Below are positions 36,506 to 47,424 of a stretch of 64,000 bases of DNA, piece by piece (the stretch's first letter is position 1; every line of letters starts with the position of its first letter). Under the pieces are notes generated by a model. It did not search any database and had not been told where the DNA came from. It worked only from the letters and a program-made list of their open reading frames with translations. The stretch lies in assembly GCF_010389155.1 (NCBI RefSeq), contig NC_057763.1, forward strand, positions 30,734,645-30,798,644, written 5' to 3'. The DNA comes from Erigeron canadensis. Taxonomy: Eukaryota; Streptophyta; Magnoliopsida; Asterales; Asteraceae. Position numbers and translations under genes: made by a program.

Positions 36506-36764
36506 TACTCCCTCCATCCCATTAAAAGTGTCCACTTTTATTTTGTCAAAGTCTTTCTTTTGTATCTTTGACTACAAATATTTTTTATTGCATTATATGA
36601 TATTTGATAAGTTATACTCAATGAAAACATATTGAAATCTCTATCAACTCATATAACTTTCATCAAATATTATACATTGTAAATAAAAATATTTAAGGTC
36701 AAAGTTGCGAGACAAAGACTTTAAAAATTCAAAAGTGGACACTTTTGATGGGACGAGGGGAGTA
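36506..36764. mobile_element. Stowaway (Tc1/mariner) MITE with TA duplication
   Basis: The element is 36508-36762 (255 bp). CTCCCTCCATCCCATTAAAA at the left is mirrored by TTTTGATGGGACGAGGGGAG at the right, and TA flanks both ends. The CTCCCTCCRTCCC terminus is the classic Stowaway signature. Confidence 0.9.
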
Positions 36765-36769
36765 GCTTA

Positions 36770-37890
36770 CTATTTTTATAGAAAGTTGATCTATATATTT
36801 TAAATGAAACATATCTCAAATATTTCAATTAAAATATGCTGACTATTATTTTATTGGAAATTTTAGTGTATAACTAAACTATCTTAAATATTTCAATTAA
36901 AATATAGATTGACAATTAAATTGCTTAGAAATTTTAGTGTATAACTAAACTATTCGAGCAAAACGTTAAAACACAAGTGCAGTGACAATGCAGACATATC
37001 CGGATGAATAGAAGTTATCCAAAAAAAAGGGAAATTTTACTTAGCGAGACCTCTGATAGATGATGTATCTCTTTTTTTCAAAAGTGTGGTTAAATAACAC
37101 ATAAATATATATGAGAAACAATGACTAAGGTTTATTACAAAAGTGTCTGGTCACTGTAAAGAGGAATCTAATCGACGGCTAATGTAACTTTATGTTTTCT
37201 AGTGCTTTAATTCGTACCTGGTTAAAATTTGTCAACTTATGATATTATAAAAATTTAAAATGTCATTAATTTTATATAATATAATAATATATTAAAATAA
37301 TAATATTAACAATTATTCTATTAGATATATAAATATTAGCTACTATTTTTGATTTATTGATTAAAATTATTGGATAAAAGGTGTAAATTTGTGATGGAAA
37401 ACCAAAAAAGTGTAAATTAAAGTTAAAGGGGTATATATATATATATGTTAACTATTATTTTTGATTTCTTGATTAAAATTATTGGGTAAAAAGTGTAAAT
37501 TTATGATGGAAAATCAAAAAGTGTAAATTAAATTTAAAGGGGTATTTTTTGTATAATCATAAAAGTATAAGTATTAATATTGTCATTTAAGAAAGATAAA
37601 ATAATTAAATTTGATCTAATGACTCTAAATCAAAGATGAAATCCATCCAAAGGTTCTTGTTTGTTTAAGAATGAATTTATCACCTTGTTATATATATATT
37701 GGTAGATAGATATATTTTGGGCTTTGTTGTTGACCGTGTTTAAGCACATTAATATAAACTAATAGGGTGGCTTTAAAGTTTGTATTTTGTACTTAGAAAA
37801 TTAAAAGTCTAACTTTTAATATATTGAATATCACATTTTACGCATGTAATATATCACTAGTCAATGTTCAAAGAATATATATATATATAT
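36770..37890. other. Intergenic DNA with local duplications, no gene
   Basis: Very AT-rich. A stretch of about 100 bp with TTGATTAAAATTATTGG, GGTGTAAATTTGTGATGG and AAAGGGGTA occurs twice (about 37355-37430 and 37465-37545). This is a degenerate tandem duplication. Confidence 0.5.
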
Positions 37891-37894
37891 ATAT

Positions 37895-38085
37895 ATGACC
37901 CTTATTTTGAGAACTCATTTTTTTTTAAAAATCATGAGAACTTCTAATATTTATATTGGATCACATGTTTTTTTTGTTCATTCACATGTAAAATGATATA
38001 AAAAGGACCGTGAGAACTCCTAATATATATATATATATTTTTATAAAAACCGTGAGAACTCCTAACATTTATATTGGAACCCCTA
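37895..38085. mobile_element. Palindromic MITE, TTATTTTGAGAACC family, partial and rearranged copy
   Basis: CCTTATTTTGAGAACTCA starts one arm. Fragments of the other arm (CCGTGAGAACTCCTAAT) appear twice. It abuts the left end of the Mutator-like element that follows. Confidence 0.5.
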
Positions 38086-38086
38086 A

Positions 38087-38834
38087 TATATTTTCTATCA
38101 AGTGCCCTTAGGGCATTGCTTAAACCTCATTAATTATCTTTAATGTTTCTAAATATAAACAATATTTACAATAAATGAATTTAGTTTATTTTTTCATACC
38201 AAGTTTACCCTTTCTTTCTTTGAAAACGTTACAGCTAACATGCACTAATATTCATATATTTAATTCTTAGTTTTGTATAATTACTTTTCAAATAAAAGTT
38301 TTGTACGATTGATCTATATTTCTCAAAATTTTATAATAATCATTAACTTTTATCACAGTTGGTTTTTTTTACATCAAAATTATTTAAATCATGTTTTTTA
38401 TTTTCTAATTCAAATCAGACTATATATAGATATCTAATATTTTAAATATGAAAAAAAAATATAGTAGCAAAACACATATTATATAATATTAAAATAAAAA
38501 TTCAAATATAATTGACATAATATAAATAAAGTTTCAATTACACGAAATATATTATTATTGGTTAATGATATTTAATATATATTAAAGACTAATAATTTAA
38601 AGTAAGCTCTAAAATGTGCGAATAATAATAATTAAAAGTAAACTCTAAAATGTACGATTGAAATTAATGGAGATTAGAAAGTCCCAAATTATGTAACAAT
38701 TCAATAAAAAAAGGAAGGGTAAGTTTGGTATAAAAAGATAAACTACATTCATTAAATGCAAGTATTGTTTATATTTAGAAACATTAAGATAATTAATGAG
38801 GTTTAAGCAATGCGCAAGGGCACTCAATAGAAAA

Positions 38835-38839
<5 letters not shown>
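38087..38839. mobile_element. Mutator-like non-autonomous element with about 110-bp terminal inverted repeats
   Basis: The left end, TTTTCTATCAAGTGCCC then TTAGGGCATTGCTTAAACC, matches the reverse complement of the right end, TTTTCTATTGAGTGCCC then TTGCGCATTGCTTAAACC. The match continues through ATTAATTATCTTTAATG and AAATATAAACAATA for about 110 bp. The 750-bp body has no coding sequence. Long inverted repeats suggest a MULE. The target duplication was not found; the flanks are TA-rich. Confidence 0.65.
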
Positions 38840-38865
<26 letters not shown>

Positions 38866-38876
38866 CTGGTAGGGGA

Positions 38877-39236
38877 ACCTTATTTTGAGAACCCATTTTT
38901 TTTTGTAAGAACCGTGAGAGCTCCTAATATTTATATTGGATCACATGTTTTTTTTGTTCATTCACATGTGAAACACTATAAAAATATATGTCGCAGAAGA
39001 ATTTTTTTTTCAAAACCTTACATATAACCGTTTGTCAAATATGAACAGAAAATGTGAACTAATTCATTCACAAGTTCATAAAAGGTTACTTTAAAGGTTT
39101 CATAAAAAAGTTTCTTCTACAACATAACTTTTTATATCATTTCATATGTTAATAAACAAAAAGAACATGTGAACAAATATATTATCTAAGAGTTCTTATG
39201 GTTCTTACAAAAAAAATGATTCTCAAAATAAGGAAA
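38877..39236. mobile_element. Palindromic MITE, TTATTTTGAGAACC family, copy C
   Basis: A reverse-complement copy of 32552-32907, beginning CCTTATTTTGAGAACCC and ending GATTCTCAAAATAAGG. Shared internal landmarks are TTCATTCACAAGTTCATAAA and GGTTACTTTAAAGGTTTC. Confidence 0.75.
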
Positions 39237-39249
39237 CTTTATATATATA

Positions 39250-39665
39250 TCACTGGCCGGTATTACCCGAAATACCGGATACCTGGTGGTACCCCGGTAA
39301 AACTATCCCGGTATTTTGTCCGATATTTTCACTATTCAATACCGGCCGGTATTTTCCGGTATTACCGGAATGGTAATATCGGTATTTTGATTTTGTTTTT
39401 TTGAATTTTTTAAAATCTTTTTTTGATACTTTAATCTTGTGTTTTGTTATTTATAAACTTTAAAACTTATATTTTGTTATGAAATACCTATTTGGTATTA
39501 TTTATTTTGACTATTTTCGTTAAATTATAACAAGTTTTGTAGGATTTATATAAAAATAAAAATACAAAAATTAAATTACCGTGCCGGTACGTACCGACCA
39601 GTATACCGATAATACCGGTATCGGGTACCCGACCGAAACGACCAAAATACCAGTATTTAAAACAG
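39250..39665. repeat. CCGGTATTACCGG-rich dispersed repeat
   Basis: The left and right thirds are dense in ACCGG/CCGGTA motifs (GGCCGGTATTACCCGAAAT, CGATAATACCGGTATCGG) around an AT-rich centre. The layout suggests a hAT-like MITE of the ACCGGT superfamily. Ends were not fixed. Confidence 0.45.
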
Positions 39666-39669
39666 TTAT

Positions 39670-40095
39670 GCAAAGGTAGGTTATACAATTCAGGTCAATG
39701 GCAAAGATTCATAGGTCGGGAAGAGGTTTGGGCCCCTCCAAAAATTAGGCTCAGCAATTATTTAATATTTATGGTTTAGAGAAAATTGAATGTATTTGTC
39801 CTTCAAAAATTGGGATACAAAATACTTTGTGGTTGATATATAGATGTAAAAGTGCGTTTTTGACCAAAATCACCCCCACCCCCCAATGATATTCAAGTTT
39901 CGTTGCCGATTTCAAGTTTTAGTAAAGATTTTATCACGATTAATCTAAGGTTAAAATTATATTCATTGGAATATCACAAACTATGTTATAGTAAGACGGT
40001 ACTAGTAAATGAATATCAAATAAGACGTGCAAATTCCTCTATCAAGTTATAGTTATTGTTATTATTATTTTCTTGGGTTTTGAGCATCGGTTTTT
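39670..40095. other. Intergenic DNA, possibly remains of the CACTA element
   Basis: No coding match continues from the transposase pseudogene into this stretch, and no second CACTA terminus was found. Confidence 0.4.
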
Positions 40096-41554
40096 TTAGT
40101 CTTTGATAGGGGCAGATATTTCTAAACAAGGGATCAAGTGAGAACCACGTATATGATGAGACCTATGAAAACCAGATAGATTTGCATAAGCTGAAAAATC
40201 ACTTATAGTCCACAAAAGAGAAGCTCGTAATTCAAACCGTTGCTTGGAAAAAGCATCGCAAGAATCTACACCATCCCACAACAGTTTCAATTCTTCAATT
40301 AAAGGTCTAAGATAGACATCTATATCAAAAACCTGGACCTTTTATCCCCGGAATAATCACTGAAAGAATGAAAGACTCTTGTTTCATGCATACCCAAGGC
40401 GGTAAATTATATGGAATCAATATTACAGGCCATGTGCTATATGATGTATTCATCGCCCGAAAGGGATTAAATCCATCACTAGAAAGGCCAAACTTCACAC
40501 TGCGAGAGTCTGAAGCAAACTCGGGATATCGGATATCAAAGGCTTTCCAGGCAGCACCATCTGCTGGGTGCCTTAAGTTTCTGTCTTTTGTTCGCCCCAT
40601 GTCATGCCACCTCATTTCCTTTGCTATTTTCTCATTCATGTAGAGCCTTTTCAATCATGGAATCAAAGGGAAATAACGAAAGACTTTTGCTGGCTTATTT
40701 GACTTTGGTGATTTTGAACTTTGACCATGTTCAGCACCTAAATCACTCTTATATCTAGACATCTTGCAACGATGACACGACTGTTGGTCTTTCCGATCAC
40801 CCCAATAAATCATGCAATCATTAGGGCATGCGTCAATTTTTTGGTAACCAAGCCCTAGATCTTGAGTCAATTTCTTGGCTTCATTAACAGATGACGGTAG
40901 TGATGTCAAATGAGGAAATGCATCACTTATAAGCTCTAACAACATGCCTAAACCCTTGTTAGATATGCCAGCTATGCATTTGATTTGAAATAGATGTAAA
41001 GTGAAAGACAAATTAGAATACTTGCAGCCTGGATATAGGTCTTTCTCTGATTCTTCTAACAACTTTTGATACCGATTATTTTCAACACTATTATCGCATT
41101 GCTGTGAGTGTGAATTAACACCTATTTCACCACTGTTATCACATTGTTGTGAGTGTGGGTTAACACCACTAGTTTCACCAATATTTCCTTGAACCTCTGG
41201 ATTCCTTAATTCTTCCGTATTCAAAGATGGAGAAGTTACACCGAGAGCATCTCGAATAAGACGTTCCATATTGTCTCTATCAGAAAACATTTCTTGAGTA
41301 CTCGTCGACTGTGATATTGGTGGTGTACAATGTTCCCCATGAAAGGTCCATGTTGTATAACCCGGTAAAAATCCATATTTTAATATATGTACATGAACAA
41401 TATCCGCATCTAACCATTTATCATTACAACACCTCATGCAAGGACATACAATAGACCCTCTAATAGCTTTGACACGTGCAAAATCGATGAAAGACTCGAC
41501 TCCATCTTTAAAATTTTTGCTTGTTATTTGAGTTTTCATCCAACTTTTGTCCAT
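40096..41554 (-). pseudogene. CACTA (En/Spm) TNP2-type transposase pseudogene, N-terminal part
   Basis: The minus-strand frame opens with MDKSWM and a Cys-rich CPCMRCCN block (transposase-associated domain). It continues through YQKIDACPNDCMIYW and CHRCKMSRYK into AKEMRWHD, DGAAWKAFD and GLSSDGFNPF, all typical of TNP2. Two lesions are visible. One is an in-frame TGA at 40655-40657 where the family usually has an arginine, consistent with CGA to TGA. The other is a frameshift near 40322-40330, after which DIDVYLRPLIEELK resumes in another frame. The conserved match stops after SAYANLSG near 40140, so the rest of the transposase is missing. It is not a functional protein. Confidence 0.88.
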
Positions 41555-41699
41555 TTATCAACTTACCTATATAAACCATAACATCAGTTTCGTATATCAT
41601 AAACTAAGGCTAGCACATAAAAACTGATCACAAAACAATCTGGATAAAGTTCACAAAATAATCAAGATAAAGTTTAACATAAACACACAAATAATCACG

Positions 41700-41960
41700 T
41701 CTAAAATATCATAAAAATGTGTCTCACCTTCACATAAGAATCAATCATATATATCTATACATACATACAGAAATCATACAAATACATATATACAAATCTA
41801 TATATACATACATATATATCTATACATATATACAGAAATCATACAAATCTATACATACATACATATATAAATACAAATCACACCAATACACACACAATCT
41901 ATACATATATACATAAATCATACAAATAAACACAAATCTATATATACAAATACACACAAA
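41700..41960. repeat. ACATA/TATACA microsatellite-like tract
   Basis: About 260 bp of imperfect CATACATA, TATATACA and ACAAATCTATACATA repeats. The ORF across it encodes only low-complexity sequence. It sits in the 5' leader region of the CACTA element. Confidence 0.8.
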
Positions 41961-42289
41961 TCTCACCAGATTCGAGCTAGAATTGAGATGAAATCGAGTG
42001 GCGGAATTAATCGAGTGGAGGAATCGATCGAGTGATGAAATTGAGTTTCATCTATACATATATACAGTCACGATTTATATCAAATCGAGTGCCGAATTTG
42101 GTGGTTGTTTTTGGGGGAAGCGTTTTAATTTTGGGGATAAAATAGAAAAGATTTTTAATAATGATTTACATATATGATTTCAAAAAAATTGGGGCATGTT
42201 CACTGGTTGTGGCATATACCACATGCACCCTTTTTTTAATTTCTATTAATTTAATTTTTTTTAATGGAATTTCTATTAGTTCACATGTT

Positions 42290-42735
42290 GTACCGTAAAG
42301 ATATTATCAGCAATTTGTTCACGGTTGTAAATGTCTAAGATTGTTTGTTTTAGTTCCTCACAGCTATATATGTGAAGTTCTTATATGAATTTTTCCACGT
42401 TTCTGGGCGTGAAACTTTTTGGTTTATTTTTTCACATTTAAAAGTGTGATTATAGAAAATTACCTTTTTTACATTTAAACATGTGATAAACTTTTATATT
42501 TCTTCACGTATATAAGTGTGAACTAGTTTTACAATATTTATTCACCTATATAAATGTGAATATTTTTGTTTACATTTAAAAGTGTGAGGTTTTTAATAAT
42601 GTTACATATATTAAACACTTATAAATGTGTATATATTTTAAACACTTTTGAATGTGAATTTTTGTAATAAAAAATTTTACGCTTTCATAAAGTGTGAATA
42701 AAAATACGTGAACAATTGATAAATTTGTTGTAGTG
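42290..42735 (-). mobile_element. CACTA 5' terminal inverted repeat and subterminal repeats
   Basis: On the minus strand the element starts CACTACAACAAATTT at 42735. Over the next 400 bp inward, TTCACACTTT / AAATGTGAA-like motifs occur repeatedly in both orientations, as expected of En/Spm subterminal transposase-binding arrays. The transposase pseudogene begins about 1.2 kb downstream in the same direction. The opposite terminus was not found. Confidence 0.72.
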
Positions 42736-42889
42736 GGACTATGTCGTACCATAACAACCGTCACCATCTTTTTGGATCGTCGCCCATCAAATCCATACCA
42801 TTCCCATATGTGTCCGGTGACAACCCCTTTAGAACGGATGTAGGGCAACACCCGTACCGTATCCATACGTTTTTTTAACGCGCAACCCA

Positions 42890-43100
42890 TATGATTTTTT
42901 ACAAATTTTTTTTATCTTTTATTTTTTTTGGAATGAGTTTTTGTTAAAAGAAAATAAAAAACAAAAAAAGTTGAAAAAAGTGAAAAACAAAAATTAAAAA
43001 AAATAAAAAACCAAAAAAAAAAAAAAAAAAAGAGAAGAAAGAAGGAGGAAAACTAATGGTTCTCACGTTTCTCTCCATATATATATGGTTCTCACGTTAA
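42890..43100. other. A-rich low-complexity stretch
   Basis: About 150 bp of AAAAAAGT/GAAAAACAAAA low-complexity sequence, then two GGTTCTCACGTT motifs. No gene. Confidence 0.5.
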
Positions 43101-43279
43101 CCCTACCCCAAAGCTTCTAACTATAACTTGTTGGATATCTCAATTTGTTCTACAACAAACGTACCTACTTAGTACGAGTACTTAGTTGACAACTTAAACA
43201 TACATCAATCGTTGTCAAACAAAAAGAAATGTTAGAATCTTTATTGACCTAAAAGCTATATATGTACATATTTTAGGGG

Positions 43280-43651
43280 TTAGACTATCCGGAGCGAGGC
43301 GCGAAATTGCACTTTTGACGCACGAGAACACCCTGGGACTCCCCGCACATTGCCCAGAAGGGCGTTCTGAAGAGAGAAAGAGGGTGTGGCGTGAGAAAAT
43401 TGACGGGGCGAAATGGAATAGATAAAAAGAATCTTTCATGCGCCCATCAATACTTTTCACTTCCCAAAATACTTGTTCCACCACTTACTTTTACTTTTCA
43501 TGGCCATTGTGAGTCCCTCAGAAGGCTTTTATTTTTAAAGTCTTGCTCCAAGAAAATAAGGAGGAAAGTCCCATAATGACTAATACGCCACATGACATGA
43601 GATACCCCCATGTAGGGCTTCAAGAGGAAGTCTTGCTCCTCGTATTCTTAA
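43280..43651. mobile_element. Unclassified MITE family GACTATCCGRAGC, copy 2
   Basis: It begins TTAGACTATCCGGAGCGAGG and ends GCTCCTCGTATTCTTAA. Like copy 1 (23867-24385) it has a GC-rich left half with ACACCCTGG and GGCGTT. The right half has TTTTTAAAGTCTTGCTCC and AAATAAGGAGGAAAGTCCCAT. It is about 370 bp, shorter than copy 1. Confidence 0.6.
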
Positions 43652-43837
43652 GAAATAAGTTGTAATAAATAACGGCTTATTGATGCTGAAGTTCTTTTAC
43701 ATTGCTTTAGAAAACTCGTGTGATTGGTCCTTCTATAGTTCTATTAACATATTTGAATTCAATTTCCACTTACGCTTATTGATCGAGGAGAGATGTACGT
43801 ACGTAGACTTGTGTATATATACGCACTGCAAGCTAAG

Positions 43838-44036
43838 GTAGTGTTTGATAATGTTTTAATTGAAAAATCATGACTTAATCTTGATTGACTTAATTCATTA
43901 AGTCAATCAAATATGTTTGTTATTGACTTAATTAGTAAAAAAACAACTATACTGACTTAATTCATACAGACATTATGTTTTCATTCAGTCACTTTCTTCA
44001 TTCATTCACTTAATGGATAAATAAACAAACAAGCCC
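43838..44036. mobile_element. Harbinger-like MITE, GGTAGTGTTTG ends
   Basis: The left end GGTAGTGTTTGAT and the right end reverse-complemented GGGCTTGTTTGTT are related. The flanking trinucleotides are TAA and TAG, close to a TWA duplication. The body repeats TGACTTAATTCA. Confidence 0.5.
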
Positions 44037-44090
44037 TAGTCTGAAATAATGTAATTATATTAATTTATTTTAAGGACAGTAGTCAATATA

Positions 44091-44285
44091 TAATTTATGG
44101 AAAATGATAAATCCTCCTAACCAAATAGCCTAATAATCCTTCTAATACATTAAGAAGGTGACATGTGGTATCCACTAATTATCTTTCCTAATCTTGCCCC
44201 CTGATTTTTTCACATGTCATCATCTCATAATTAGAAGGATTATTAAGCTATTCGGTTAAGAGGATTAATAATTACCCATAATTTA
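44091..44285. mobile_element. MITE with about 45-bp inverted repeats and 7-bp duplication
   Basis: The element is 44098-44278 (181 bp). The left arm (AATCCTCCTAACCAAATAG, then CCTAATAATCCTTCTAAT) pairs with the right arm (CTTCTAAT reversed through CGGTTAAGAGGATT). TAATTTA flanks it at 44091-44097 and 44279-44285. Confidence 0.78.
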
Positions 44286-44289
44286 TTAC

Positions 44290-44870
44290 AACATGCATAA
44301 AAATTTAGATCTGCTTATATATTTAAAAGACTCACCTTTTGAATTTAATAACAATAAGATATAAATTTCCATGTACGTTATAAACAACTTATATGATTGT
44401 TATTAGCAAAACTTTTATATATACAACTTAAAGTATTATAAAGTTTAAATAAGTATAATTAGCTTATTTGAAATAGGTGTTTTCTAACAATATAAAAACT
44501 GAAAGAAAAGAGTAATTTTTAGAACATTGTTAAAGAAATTCGTGAAATTAAGAGAGTTGTCAAAATTTTGAATACATAGAGAAGCTTATTGGTTATGATA
44601 AAAAATTCTAATATATATAGAAAAATTAAGATAAAGATAAAGTGGCTTTAACAATTTAACAGATAAGATTACGATTTGAGGTGTGGGTTCAATGAAGATT
44701 CTTAAAAGAAAATTGTGATGACGAACCTGATCATTTGAAGAAAGGGAACCATCAATATCGATGAAGAATAACACATCTTGATATTAATAAGAACATCTGG
44801 TGTATTAAACGTATGGGGCTAAAACAATAATGAACGACACGTTACGAAATACAATACATTAGTAAACAGG
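44290..44870. other. Intergenic DNA, nothing recognised
   Basis: AT-rich with short spurious ORFs only. Confidence 0.5.
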
Positions 44871-45122
44871 TAGAGGTGGCCAAAATCCATTTCTTGCAGG
44901 AATTGGTTCGGACTGGAACCGGTTCTAGACCAATTTTTTTTCAGTTTTTTTGACCAATAACCGGTTCCGAACCATTTTGAAACCGGTTCGGAACCGATTT
45001 TTGGATCCAAAAGTGTAACCGGTTTTAAAACGATCGGTTTTTAATGAACAATTTTTTTTCGGATCCAGATTTCGGTTTATCCGAACTGGTTTTTTTCGAA
45101 CCGTTTTCTTTGCCCATATCTA
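44871..45122. mobile_element. hAT-like MITE, GGAACCGGTTC-rich
   Basis: Ends TAGAGGTGGCCAAA and TTTGCCCATATCTA are an imperfect inverted pair. The interior repeats GAACCGGTTC and GGTTCGGAACCG. It is 252 bp, similar in plan to 34144-34391. No clear duplication. Confidence 0.55.
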
Positions 45123-45191
45123 TGAAAAGATGTAGGTTAGAGGATAAAATATATATATATGAGTCGTACATATACATAGACATGCGTAATG

Positions 45192-45677
45192 TGTTGAGTC
45201 ATTGATTCGCTGAGGAGGCTCAGAGCTGAACTTTGTCAGTGATCCTCAGCGACTATCAGTATCTTGAGAGTTTATGATCAGTTCAATGACTCACCACCAA
45301 GTTTTGTAAGTCAAATATAAGCAGGAAAATGAAGATAAGAATACTGGTCCCCAAGAACACGTGTTGATCAAGCAGAAAGAAGGTATGTGACCTTGTACCA
45401 AAATGGTATTGTGGTTTTATCTTTCATACCCGATTTGAAAACAAACAAAATGAAGATAGAGACACCTGCAGATTAGTCTTACACACCAATAGATGATTGA
45501 TAACCTTTTTCTAGTGTCAATATTTAATGGGTTGTTATGTGATGTCTTCTCTCACTCTATATAAGACATCACTTAACCTAGCCACACTCTTGTTGGTGTG
45601 TTCCACATTTTACACTAAGTGTGTGTTTCCACATCGTTGTAATATTGTTAAGTTTTTAGTGTGTCAAAAACTTAACA
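45192..45677 (+). mobile_element. Probable Ty1/copia solo LTR
   Basis: It begins TGTTGAGTCATTG and ends AAAACTTAACA, a TGTTRAG/CTTAACA inverted pair, 486 bp. Internally a TATATAAGACATC TATA box (about 45560) precedes a leader with GTTGTAATATTG, like U3-R-U5. A matching 5-bp target duplication was not found, so the boundaries are uncertain. Confidence 0.5.
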
Positions 45678-45679
45678 AT

Positions 45680-46270
45680 TATTTCTCTTTTTTTATCTTC
45701 TAAAATATAGCCATGTATTTCACTGTTTAATCAATAATATATATGATCGTAAACTTATTTATTTTTCTGTTTTTTATTATTAAAATAATTTACAATAGTT
45801 ACTTACATAACTTGCAAACTTGGACTTTTATAACGTGTTAAATAAATGGATGTGTTTAGATTAGCTTTGTAAACTTGTTTACAACCCAACAACCCATTTA
45901 AGCACTAAGGATGTAAACTATTATAAACTTTAAATCTTTCATATTTTGAATACATAAAATGAACTTCTTCTATAATAGATCATCTATCATTTATCGTCTA
46001 AAATAATAATTATAATAACTTTTCAATAAACAAAACTTTACTCTTAATCCACAAATTATACTCACATCTTGCCACCATCTATCTGCCACCGGTTGCCATC
46101 ATTGCTTCACTACCGTCGCCAGCATCGCATGCGACATTATGCGGACATCTTTTGAGTTCGATTATCATGTTCATTCAAAATATTTTGTTTTACAACGTAT
46201 AATTTTTATTATTTGGCTTCGATTTTCTTATAATACATTATAGACTAGTTTACATAAGCAACACCTTAGT
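45680..46270. other. Intergenic DNA, nothing firm
   Basis: AT-rich. A GC-richer patch at about 46070-46150 (GCCACCGGTTGCCATC) resembles the CCACC-rich arm near Helitron 3' ends but lacks a usable terminus. Confidence 0.45.
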
Positions 46271-46274
46271 TAAA

Positions 46275-46520
46275 CTAACATGATACCCGCGTAATGCGAT
46301 GGTGGTTGGTGGTCATGGTGGTGATTGTGTGGTGGTGGGGTGACTATTCTTGGTAGTGGAAACAGCGTTGAGTAATGTAGATAATTGATATAGAAGTAAT
46401 TGAGCATATAAAGAGTTAATGATGGAGATATTAAGATTGATAATATATTTAATTAAGAATATTTTACATAATTTTTCATGTAACTTTTAATAAGAAACTT
46501 CTTTCTTTTATCGGTATAGA
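46275..46520 (-). mobile_element. Possible short Helitron with GGTGG-rich arm
   Basis: On the minus strand it starts after A with TCTATACCGATAAAAG (46520) and ends with a CGCATTACGCG hairpin then GGTATCATGTTAG before T (46275). TTAG departs from the CTRR consensus. A GGTGGTTGGTGGTCATGGTG arm flanks the hairpin. Confidence 0.45.
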
Positions 46521-46524
46521 TATA

Positions 46525-47334
46525 GATAAGGTGGATTCGTGTTCAATTGTTTTACTTGATCATTATATAGATGATCTTAAATGTTTAAATTGCTAACATA
46601 TACTCCGTAATAGTGGAATGCATCCCTATAAATGGTCCAATTCGTTTCAATCACTATCTGCAAACGAATTCTCAATCAAACAATGTTCATAAAAAAAACA
46701 AAACTCAATCAAACATGACTAGCAGTGGCCAGTGGGCCACGACTTTTTGTTATTTTGACCTCGAGAATTTTTATTAAAATTCTAGCACCTCAAATTAAGA
46801 GGTTGGCTAAAAAGAGAACCATTTTAAGAGTTCTGTTATATACGGGCGTTTTCAATTTATTTCAAGCAATTCCGTATATATTCATTCCACTGTCTTGATA
46901 CCGTATACAACTATTTTTTTAATCTTTAAAAAAAAAAAAATTTCAAACGAACTGTATACAATTATTACACTAACATTGTTTAGTTTTATAAGTATGAGTT
47001 TGAAACTTAGGGTTAATTAGATGCTTGTGAATTTTTTTTTAAAAGAACGTTAACCACTCTGCAATGACGGAAACTACTCGCTTAACATAATCTATATATC
47101 TTGAGTGACACTCATCCTTATATGGTCAATTGAGAGTGATTCAAAACTAGCTAACACGTTGTTTTAAAAATAGCACTGTTTTGCAAACCGGGCTTAAGCT
47201 AGCATAACTATTGTCCGTTGATGGATAGGATAGGCAGACGATAACAACGTAGAGAGGACCCGGCCCCAAGGCATTTTAATTAGTCACATTTGAATACTTT
47301 CTTAATTTGACTACTACTCTTCTTAACAACCCTT
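46525..47334. other. CSLH upstream intergenic DNA
   Basis: No gene. A-runs lie at about 46925-46945. Confidence 0.45.
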
Positions 47335-47342
47335 CTATAAAA
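47335..47342 (+). promoter_or_regulatory. Probable TATA box of the CSLH gene
   Basis: CTATAAAATC lies about 85 bp upstream of the start codon in a stretch that is otherwise less TA-rich. That places transcription start around 47365-47375 and gives a short leader. Confidence 0.5.
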
Positions 47343-47424
47343 TCTCATCATTTTGACACATGAAGCATAATCATAACATTCTAAACGACCATTATTATTC
47401 TTTGTAGATTTATTATAGTACAGT

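Noticed and set aside
41719..41916. ORF made of HTYIYI-type repeats
   Set aside because: It is a microsatellite translation.
42576..42890. Minus-strand ORF of 104 codons across the CACTA terminus
   Set aside because: It spans the CACTA end into flanking DNA and the subterminal repeats. No family is recognised and its two halves have different origins.
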